Notes under the pieces: generated by a model | The model's input: only the letters and a program-made list of their open reading frames with translations | Told to the model about the DNA's origin: nothing | Database searches by the model: none | Program-made: the position numbers and the translations under genes | From: Gemmatimonadota bacterium | Lineage (GTDB): Bacteria; Gemmatimonadota; Gemmatimonadetes; Longimicrobiales; Gaopeijiaceae | Reading direction: 5' to 3' | DNA length: 64,000 bases | NCBI GenBank assembly: GCA_041390125.1 | Contig: JAWKQN010000008.1 | Span: 186,001 to 250,000 of the forward strand | Part shown: one piece after another, positions 1-6,379 of the stretch | Layout of the letters: each line of letters starts with the position of its first letter | How positions within the stretch are numbered: position 1 is the first letter of the stretch

Positions 1-1587
1 GCCCTGGCTTCGGCCCCGGCGCCCGCCGATACCGTCCCCCTGTTCGACGGCCTGGGCGAGCACCATCACGCGATCTCCACGGCGAGCGCAGAGGCCCAGG
101 CCTACTTCGATCAGGGGCTCCGTCTCGTGTACGGATTCAACCACGCCGAGGCCATCCGCTCCTTCGAAGAGGCGCTGCGACGCGACGACGCGTGCGCGAT
201 GTGCTGGTGGGGGATCGCCTTCGCCGCGGGCCCCAACATCAACGCGGCCCTGGACTCCGCGGGCGGAGCGCTCGCCTGGACGGCCATCGGGGAAGCGCGC
301 GCGCGGATGGAGGCGGCCTCGGCGAAGGAGCGCGCCTACATCAAGGCGTTGACGCGGAGATACGGCGCGAGTCCGCTCGCGGACCGAGCGGCGCGTGACT
401 CCGCCTGGGCCGAGGCGATGGCAGGGGTGGCCGGGGCCTATCCGGACGACGACGACGCCCAGGTGCTGTACGCGGACGCGTTGATGAACCTGTCGCCCTG
501 GGACTACTGGGAGGCGGACCTGTCGCCGCGGCCCGGCACGGAGACGCTCCTGGCCACGCTCGAGCGCGTGGTGGAGCGCTCCCGGACCCACGCGGGCGCC
601 TGCCATCTCTACATCCACGCCGTGGAGAAGGGCGACCCCGAGCGCGCGGTGCCGTGCGCCGAACGCCTGCCCGACCTGATGCCGTCGGCGGGTCACATCG
701 TCCACATGCCCGCGCACATCTTCATCCGTGTCGGACGCTACATCGACGCGATCGACCGCAACCATCACGCGACCCACGCGGATGAGCGCTATGTCCACGC
801 CGAGCGGCCGCGCGGCCTGTATCCCCTCGCCTACTACCCGCACAACTACGACTTCCTGGCCTTCGCCGCCGCCATGGCCGGCCGTCGCGGCGAGGCGCTG
901 GACGCCGCGCGCGCGGCGGCGGACATCGTCGATGCGGAGATGGCCGTGGTGCCGGAGCTGGGTGGCTTGCAGAACTACCGCGTGCTCCCGCTCCGCATGC
1001 TCACCCGCTTCGGCCGGTGGGAGGAGGTGCTGGCAGAGCCGGATATGCCGTCCGACCAGCGGTTCGCCGTGGGCTTCCAGCATTGGGCCCGAGGGCTGGC
1101 CGAGCTCAAGCTGGGACGGCCGGAGCGGGCGCGTGCAGAGCTCGCGCGCGTCCGGACCGTGCTGGCCGAGCCTGCACTCGCCCCCTTCATCCTCTGGTGG
1201 AACCCGGCCAGCGAGGTGCTCCGCCTGGGCAGCCTCGTCCTGGACGCCGAGCTGGCGCTCGCCGACGGCCGGACGGAGCACGCGGTCGGGCTGCTCGAGG
1301 AAGCGGTGGCGCTGGAGGACGGTCTGACCTACGACGAGCCCCCGGCGTGGTCGCTTCCCCCCCGTCAGGTCCTGGGGCGGGTGCTGCTGGAGTGCGGGAG
1401 GCCGGCCGACGCCGAGCGGGTGTACCGGGCCGACCTGGCGCGGCACCCGGAGAACGGGTGGAGCCTGCTCGGGCTCAGCCAGGCGCTCGCCGCCCAGGGC
1501 CGGTCCGACGAGGCCCAGGCAACCCGGCTCCGCTTCGAGCAGGCCTGGCGTACCGCGGACGTGACGGTGGAGCGCTCGGCCTACTGA
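1..1587 (+). CDS. TPR-repeat protein (5' end missing)
   Basis: The left edge cuts this gene: the frame is open from base 1 without a stop, so the start lies outside and the GTG at 127 is only an internal valine codon. The visible 528 residues are helical and repeat-rich, with TPR-like helices such as YFDQGLRLVYGFNHAEA near the visible N-terminus, a CAMCWWGIA segment, HMPAHIFIRVGRY in the middle, and canonical TPR helices at the C-terminus (ERVYRADLARHPENGWSLLGL). This matches large, uncharacterised TPR proteins common in Gemmatimonadota and Acidobacteriota, often exported; a signal peptide cannot be checked here. A partner-binding role is inferred only from the repeats. The gene ends 32 bases before a strong GC hairpin. 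Confidence 0.8.
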   Translation, partial: ALASAPAPADTVPLFDGLGEHHHAISTASAEAQAYFDQGLRLVYGFNHAEAIRSFEEALRRDDACAMCWWGIAFAAGPNINAALDSAGGALAWTAIGEARARMEAASAKERAYIKALTRRYGASPLADRAARDSAWAEAMAGVAGAYPDDDDAQVLYADALMNLSPWDYWEADLSPRPGTETLLATLERVVERSRTHAGACHLYIHAVEKGDPERAVPCAERLPDLMPSAGHIVHMPAHIFIRVGRYIDAIDRNHHATHADERYVHAERPRGLYPLAYYPHNYDFLAFAAAMAGRRGEALDAARAAADIVDAEMAVVPELGGLQNYRVLPLRMLTRFGRWEEVLAEPDMPSDQRFAVGFQHWARGLAELKLGRPERARAELARVRTVLAEPALAPFILWWNPASEVLRLGSLVLDAELALADGRTEHAVGLLEEAVALEDGLTYDEPPAWSLPPRQVLGRVLLECGRPADAERVYRADLARHPENGWSLLGLSQALAAQGRSDEAQATRLRFEQAWRTADVTVERSAY

Positions 1588-1619
1588 CGAGGCGCCACGG
1601 CTCTCGGCGGGGGGCCGAT

Positions 1620-1653
1620 CCGCCCCTGCGGTGCCGCGGAGCCGCAGGGGCGG
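1620..1653 (+). terminator. 12-bp GC hairpin after the TPR gene
   Basis: Bases 1620-1631 are perfectly complementary to 1642-1653, leaving a 10-base loop. It starts 32 bases after the TPR stop codon. No T-tract follows, so it would be an L-shaped or Rho-assisted terminator rather than a classical intrinsic one. Confidence 0.55.
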
Positions 1654-1660
1654 CCGGCTG

Positions 1661-1746
1661 CGCGGCCTGGCCCGGCCTGCCCCGCGGTGGCCGGCCCTGC
1701 CCCGCGGCCTGCCCGGCCCTGCCCCGCGGCCTGGCCGGCCCTGCCC
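1661..1746. repeat. GC-only tandem repeat, four units of 20-22 bp
   Basis: Four imperfect copies start at 1661, 1683, 1703 and 1725, each opening CGCGG and ending CTGCCC or CTGCCCC. The array directly follows the hairpin and fills much of the 314-base gap (1588-1901) between the TPR gene and the sigma factor. The rest of the gap holds only a weak extended -10-like TAGATT at 1780-1785. The repeat is open in several frames but shows no protein family. Confidence 0.7.
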
Positions 1747-1901
1747 CGCCCTCCCGCGCGCACCGCCAGGCCTCCATGGTAGATTGGGCCTTCGATCCGG
1801 GGGGCGAGCGTTCGGGTGTCCGGTGTCTCGGGCGGTCCGCGCTCTCCCGATCGAGAGGGCCCGTGCCCGCGGGCTCCGTGTCCCACCGCCGAGCTGAGGC
1901 C

Positions 1902-2489
1902 ATGTCCGACGGCGAGCTCACCCAGTGGCTGGTCCGGCTCCGTTCCGGGGAGTCCGAGGTCCTGGAGCATCTGCTGCCCCGCGTCTACGACGAGCTGCGC
2001 CAGCTGGCGCGCGCCCAGCTCCGGCGCGAGGACACCGGCCACACCCTGGGGGCCACCGCGCTCGTGCACGAGGCCTACCTGCGCCTGGCGGATCGCGAGA
2101 TCCTGGAGCCCCAGGACCGGCATCACTTCTTCGCCATCGCCTCCCAGGCGATGCGGCGGGTGTTGATCGACCATGCACGGACCCGCAAGCGCAAGAAGCG
2201 CGGGTCCGGCCGCGTGGCCCTCTCCCTCGAGCACGCGGGGGCGCTGCTGGCCGAGGACGGCGCCGAGGAGCTGCTGCTCCTCGACCGCGCGCTCGATCGC
2301 CTCGCGGAGGTGAACCCCCGCGCCGCACAGGTGGTGGAGCGGCGCTTCTTCGCGGGGCTGACCCTGGACGAGACGGCCACCTCCCTCGGTGTCTCGCTCA
2401 AGACCGTGCAGCGGGACTGGCTGCTGGCCCGGGCCTGGCTGCAGAACGAGATCGGCGTCGAGGACGCGGGCGAGGCTTCGCCCGCCTGA
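1902..2489 (+). CDS. ECF-type RNA polymerase sigma factor (PF07638-like)
   Basis: A protein of 195 residues. Region 2 is near residues 10-90 (LLPRVYDELRQLARAQL, then ALVHEAYLRL and FFAIASQAMRRVLIDHAR), followed by a basic linker RTRKRKKRGSG and a region 4 helix-turn-helix near 150-185 (LDETATSLGVSLKTVQRDW). This is the signature of the ECF family often paired with Ser/Thr kinases in Acidobacteriota, Planctomycetota and Gemmatimonadota. No anti-sigma factor or kinase adjoins it, so its control is unknown. The ATG at 1902 is chosen because homology begins there; the frame stays open upstream across the GC repeat, but that part has no family resemblance. Target promoters cannot be named. Confidence 0.9.
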   Translation: MSDGELTQWLVRLRSGESEVLEHLLPRVYDELRQLARAQLRREDTGHTLGATALVHEAYLRLADREILEPQDRHHFFAIASQAMRRVLIDHARTRKRKKRGSGRVALSLEHAGALLAEDGAEELLLLDRALDRLAEVNPRAAQVVERRFFAGLTLDETATSLGVSLKTVQRDWLLARAWLQNEIGVEDAGEASPA

Positions 2490-2569
2490 GAACGCCACGG
2501 CTCCGTGCCGGCGACCCCACGACGTCCGCCCCCGCCCTCCCCGTGAACCGGTGGTGCGTCCGGACGTCC

Positions 2570-3166
2570 CTACCCGCCCGGCTCCAGGCCGGCCAGCAGG
2601 CGTCGTTCCGTGACCACGCCCGCCAGGGGAACGTCGTGCGGTTCGACCGGGAGGGCCTCCACGATCTGCACGTCGTACGCGAGCGCAAACGCCGGGAACG
2701 GGCGTCCCGCCAGGAACGTGTCGAAGTATCCCGCGCCGTAGCCCAACCGGTAGGCGCGCTCGTCGAAGCCGAGCCCCACCAGCACGGCGGCGTCCAGGAC
2801 GCCGTCGATCTCGTCGGGGCTCAGCGCCGGCGCCGACGCGGCCGGCTGCTCCAGTCCGAAGCGCAACGTCTCCACGGCGCAGGGCCAGCGGTGGATCGTC
2901 AGCGTGCGGGTGCCGGGCACGGCGCGCGGCACGTACACCGCGCGTCCCTCCGCGAGCCAGCGCTCGATCAGCGCATGCGTGTCGATCTCGCCCCCGAAGG
3001 AGCGACAGACGAGCAGCGACGCCGCGTCCTCCAGCGCCGGCAGCGCGGCGAGCCGCGCCTGCGCCTCGGCCGCCGCCCGCGACGCCGTGTCGGCGTCCAG
3101 CGCCGCGACCCGCTCGCGCAGGTCCCGACGCAGGCGACGCTTTGCGTCGCGGGCGGCTTCGGCCAT
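2570..3166 (-). CDS. 5-formyltetrahydrofolate cyclo-ligase
   Basis: Converts 5-formyl-THF plus ATP to 5,10-methenyl-THF, salvaging a dead-end folate in the cytoplasm. The 198-residue length is normal for the family. The basic N-terminus RDAKRRLRRDLRER matches the usual nucleotide-binding KxxLR region, and the C-terminal GFDERAYRLGYGAGYFD (about 133-149) is the family signature loop. The ATG at 3166 is preferred to the TTG at 3178 because it overlaps the stop of the upstream receptor as TGATG, implying translational coupling. That pairing of a folate enzyme with a TonB receptor has no obvious functional logic. Confidence 0.93.
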   Translation of the reverse strand: MAEAARDAKRRLRRDLRERVAALDADTASRAAAEAQARLAALPALEDAASLLVCRSFGGEIDTHALIERWLAEGRAVYVPRAVPGTRTLTIHRWPCAVETLRFGLEQPAASAPALSPDEIDGVLDAAVLVGLGFDERAYRLGYGAGYFDTFLAGRPFPAFALAYDVQIVEALPVEPHDVPLAGVVTERRLLAGLEPGG

Positions 3167-5259
3167 CAGAATCCCCAACTCAGCGTGACGCGGACCTGGC
3201 GTGGCTCGGCGGGATGGAAGTGCAGGTCCTCCACACCGTCGACGGGCTCACCGGTCAACCGTGAGCCGTAGAAGTACTGGATGTCCGAGTCCTCCGCATC
3301 CAGCAGGTTGAGAAACGCCACACCCAGCCGCGCCGGTCCACGCTGCCAGCCCAGGTTGAGATTGACCAGGGAGGTGGGTCGGGCGCGCTCCGAATCGTCC
3401 TCGATGAGGGGATAGGCGCCGAAGTGACGGAGCCGGAGCGCGGCGAAGGGACCGTCGCCTCCCGGCTCCCAGGCCACGCCAGCCGCCACCACGTTTTCCA
3501 GGGCACCCGGGATACGGTCCTGTCCCTCGTCCACGTCCAGGAAGCGCGCACGGGTGAACGACACGTCCAGGTCGGCGGTCACCCGCGGGCTGAAGCGGTA
3601 GAAGTTGGCGAACGTCACGCCGACCCGCCGGCTCCCGTCGCTGGGCTCCGTCGTCCCGGCATCCCCGACGAAGAGCAACTCGCTGTCCAGCTCGATCGCC
3701 CACAGCGCGAAGGTGCTGCGCAGTCCGGTCACGGGGGTCGAGCGGAAGCCGATCTCGGCCCCGCGCGAGCGCACCAGCGGATCCACAGGGTCGATGGCTT
3801 CCTCCGTCACCGGATCGATCGTGGCCACGGTGCCGCGCGCGTCGTTGCTGTGGAAGCCGAGCCCGCCGCTCACGTAGAGCTCCGTACCGGCGAAAGGCCC
3901 GAAGGCCAGTGAGATCTTGGGGCTGACGATGCGGTCGTTGGCCGTCCCCGAGTTCTGGGGCCGGTCGCTGGTCACGTCGAAGCGGTAGTCGTCTCCGCGC
4001 ACGCCGAACGTGGTGCGGAAGACCGGCGACCACTCGCTCACCAGCTCACCGAAGAGCCCGCTCCCCCACTGCGTGACCTGGTCGGAGCGCACCACCCGCA
4101 CGGGCGTACGCTGCGCCGTCCGCGAGAGCGTCACGTCGGCGTCGTCGCGTCGGACCTGCAGCCCCACCGTCAGCCGGTGGTCGCGGCCCCCGAGGTCCAG
4201 CGGCTGCACGTGCGCCAGGTTCAGGCCGGTGGTCCAGCGGCCCCGGTCCCGCTGCCGGATCTGATCCCCGGTGGACGGCTCGTCCAGCAGGAAGGTGAAG
4301 TTGCTGAAGAGGTCGAGATCGTAGTGGATCGCGTAGGCATCGACCCGCTGGCTGCTCGAGCTTCCGATCCGCATCCAGGTGCCGGACAGGCTGTAGCGCG
4401 AGCTCTCGCCCCCCAACGTCGGATCGAGCTGACCGAAGCGCCCGATCTGCCCGGACTGCACGGCGCGGAGCGGGATCTGATCCGACGACTGCCAGCGATT
4501 GTGGTAGGCCAGCGCCAGCAACGACACGACACTCCCGGGGCGCTCCCGGCTCCAGCGCGCCATGCCGCTCAGCTTGCGCAGGTCCTGCGGTTTCTCCCAC
4601 GGCCCGTCGTATCCCTTCACCTCGGCGCCCGCGAGCAGGGTGCCGCCTCCAGCCGCGGCCGACGCGGCGGCCACGGCGCGCGCGAAGCCGTTCTCCCCCA
4701 GACCGGCGGAGAAAAGAGGACGATCGAGCGTGCGGCGCAGCCGCAGGTGCGCACCGCCCGCGCTGCCGAAGTCGCCGATCTCGGCGTAGTAGTTCCCGAG
4801 CGAATACTCGACGTGGTCGACCAGCTCGGGGATGATGAAGTTGAGATCGGTGTAGCCCTGTCCGTGGGCATGGGTGGGGACGTTGACCGGCATCCCCTCG
4901 ATGCGGGTCGAGAAGTCCGTGCCGTGATCCAGATTGAAGCCGCGCACGAACATCTGGTTGGATTTCCCATCCCCGCTGTGCTGCGTGAGGATCATCCCGG
5001 GGACCGTCTCCAGCAGCTCGGCCTCCCGGGTGAGCGGGCGGAGGCGCAGGTCGCGCAGGCCCACATAGCCCACGGATGCCGTGGACACCGTGCCGACGAG
5101 GTCGTCGATCCGGCCCTCGACGACGATGGGTTCCAGGACGTAGACCAGGGTGTCCCCGGCGCCCGCGGGACGCGGGGCCGGGCTCTGGGCCTCGAGCCCT
5201 CCAGCGACCGTGAGGACCGCGAGGGTGGCGAGACCGAACGGGCGAATCAAGGAATGCAT
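3166..5259 (-). CDS. TonB-dependent outer-membrane receptor
   Basis: A protein of 697 residues with a signal peptide ending near GGLEAQ, a plug domain (about 30-170) and a beta-barrel ending in an aromatic residue (VTLSWGF), as barrel proteins do. The plug contains QMFVRGFNLDHGTDF and then NVPTHAHGQGYTDLN, a His-containing stretch that is echoed in the second receptor at 46-48 kb. The ATG at 5259 has an AGAGG Shine-Dalgarno and begins the signal peptide; longer in-frame starts add only low-complexity Arg/Pro sequence. The substrate is not determined by sequence. A small His-rich exported protein precedes it and the folate enzyme overlaps its stop. A metal or metallophore ligand is an inference. 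Confidence 0.9.
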   Translation of the reverse strand: MHSLIRPFGLATLAVLTVAGGLEAQSPAPRPAGAGDTLVYVLEPIVVEGRIDDLVGTVSTASVGYVGLRDLRLRPLTREAELLETVPGMILTQHSGDGKSNQMFVRGFNLDHGTDFSTRIEGMPVNVPTHAHGQGYTDLNFIIPELVDHVEYSLGNYYAEIGDFGSAGGAHLRLRRTLDRPLFSAGLGENGFARAVAAASAAAGGGTLLAGAEVKGYDGPWEKPQDLRKLSGMARWSRERPGSVVSLLALAYHNRWQSSDQIPLRAVQSGQIGRFGQLDPTLGGESSRYSLSGTWMRIGSSSSQRVDAYAIHYDLDLFSNFTFLLDEPSTGDQIRQRDRGRWTTGLNLAHVQPLDLGGRDHRLTVGLQVRRDDADVTLSRTAQRTPVRVVRSDQVTQWGSGLFGELVSEWSPVFRTTFGVRGDDYRFDVTSDRPQNSGTANDRIVSPKISLAFGPFAGTELYVSGGLGFHSNDARGTVATIDPVTEEAIDPVDPLVRSRGAEIGFRSTPVTGLRSTFALWAIELDSELLFVGDAGTTEPSDGSRRVGVTFANFYRFSPRVTADLDVSFTRARFLDVDEGQDRIPGALENVVAAGVAWEPGGDGPFAALRLRHFGAYPLIEDDSERARPTSLVNLNLGWQRGPARLGVAFLNLLDAEDSDIQYFYGSRLTGEPVDGVEDLHFHPAEPRQVRVTLSWGF

Positions 5260-5400
5260 GTGCCTCTGCTCGTTCCAGGAGTGACGTGCAGCCCGGAGCG
5301 GACCGCCCGCACGGCGACTCCCGGCTGCGCCGGGTGTCCCTCGCGGGCGCACGGCGCGTATACGCCGCGTGCACGACAAGTGGTTTGGACGGGACGAGCG

Positions 5401-5868
5401 TCAGCCGCGGGGAGGGGGGAGCAGCGGCCGGAGTCGGAAGGCGAGCGGAGGACCGGCGTGGTCCTCGAAGCGTTCGGCGGTGGAGACGGGACTCCACGAG
5501 ACCCGTGGGACCTCCGCCACCGGGCCGGTCGGAAGGTCGCGCGGAGCGGGAGCGACCGGCGACTCCTCGTCGGTCTGCTCGGCCAGCTCCAACAGCACAC
5601 CCACCGCGGCGTCGTGCGCGTGGAGCGGGCCGCCCCCGTGCGCGTGCACGATGCGGCGCGTCTCCGCGGCGGGCGGAGGCGCGTCGGCCCCGGGGTGTTC
5701 GAGCCCCAGGGCCACGGCCGCACGCCGCTGTTCGGCGGCGTAGGAGACCAGGTGCTGGAGTCCGTGGCCGGATGTCGCCACCAGGTCCAGCGCGACGGGA
5801 GCCACATATGCCGCCACCGCGAGCAGCCCCGGGAGGAGCCGTCGGCCGGAGAGGCGGCGCAGGGACAT
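5401..5868 (-). CDS. Small His-rich membrane/exported protein
   Basis: A protein of 155 residues with one hydrophobic N-terminal segment (about 11-31, LLPGLLAVAAYVAPVALDLV) and then a soluble part carrying HGLQH and HAHGGGPLHAH (75-85), which could bind a metal. The C-terminus is Pro/Arg-rich (FRLRPLLPPPRG). I recognise no family, although the layout of N-terminal helix, His cluster and Pro-rich tail resembles DUF2946-type accessory proteins found beside copper-related TonB receptors. It lies 13 bases after the DinB gene and 141 bases before the receptor, all on the same strand. Function is unknown; a metal-handling partner of the receptor is inferred. Confidence 0.6.
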   Translation of the reverse strand: MSLRRLSGRRLLPGLLAVAAYVAPVALDLVATSGHGLQHLVSYAAEQRRAAVALGLEHPGADAPPPAAETRRIVHAHGGGPLHAHDAAVGVLLELAEQTDEESPVAPAPRDLPTGPVAEVPRVSWSPVSTAERFEDHAGPPLAFRLRPLLPPPRG

Positions 5869-5881
5869 GGGCGGTCGGACC

Positions 5882-6379
5882 CTAGACCAGCGTCTGCACG
5901 CCCATCATGGACGCGGAGGCGGGGTCGCCGGTGACCACGCGGCGGTGATAGTCGAGCTGTCCCAGGTGATAGCCCAGGTGGACGGCCAGGTGCAGGAGGA
6001 AGCGCCCGATCGGTGCCGAGGCGCCGTTGGGCATCGTGAACGGCCGCTCCAGGACCTCGGGATCCACTCCGTCCAGCGCGCCCAGCACCTCGGTGCGGGC
6101 GGCGTCCAGCCGGGCCAGCAGCTCGCTCCGGGGCAGGTCGCGATCGCCGAACTCCCCCTCCCGGTCCCGCACGTACCCGGTGCCGCCCAGGTGTGCGCCG
6201 ATGAAATGGCGCAGGTTGCCCACCAGGTGCAGGGCCAGCGTGCCCGCACTGTTGGGGAGGCCGTCGGGCAACGCCCACACGGAGGCGTCGTCGGGATAGA
6301 GCTCGAGCTGGCGCTGGAGCCCGTCCAACTCCCGCCCGATCATCCGCCGCAGGTCGGCGATCACGGCCGCGCCGTTCAC
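5882..6379 (-). CDS. DinB-family protein
   Basis: A 165-residue helical bundle protein. The typical DinB histidines are visible: LHLVGNLRHFIGAHL in the second helix and LLHLAVHLGYHLGQLDYHRR near 128-148. They would form the divalent metal site of this fold. DinB-like enzymes include bacillithiol- and mycothiol-dependent transferases, but most, like this one, have no assigned reaction. The GTG at 6379 is chosen because it overlaps the stop of the S9 peptidase (GTGA) and homology begins at once. The two are therefore probably translated together. Confidence 0.82.
   Translation of the reverse strand: MNGAAVIADLRRMIGRELDGLQRQLELYPDDASVWALPDGLPNSAGTLALHLVGNLRHFIGAHLGGTGYVRDREGEFGDRDLPRSELLARLDAARTEVLGALDGVDPEVLERPFTMPNGASAPIGRFLLHLAVHLGYHLGQLDYHRRVVTGDPASASMMGVQTLV

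Noticed and set aside
1017..1901. N-terminal extension of the first ECF sigma factor
   Set aside because: The frame is open, but it overlaps the TPR gene and reads through the GC repeat as Ala/Gly/Arg/Pro sequence. Homology starts at the ATG at 1902.
2521..2568. An 8-bp inverted repeat (2521-2528 with 2561-2568) between the sigma factor and the folate enzyme
   Set aside because: The loop is 32 bases and the stem short; it may be chance in GC-rich DNA.
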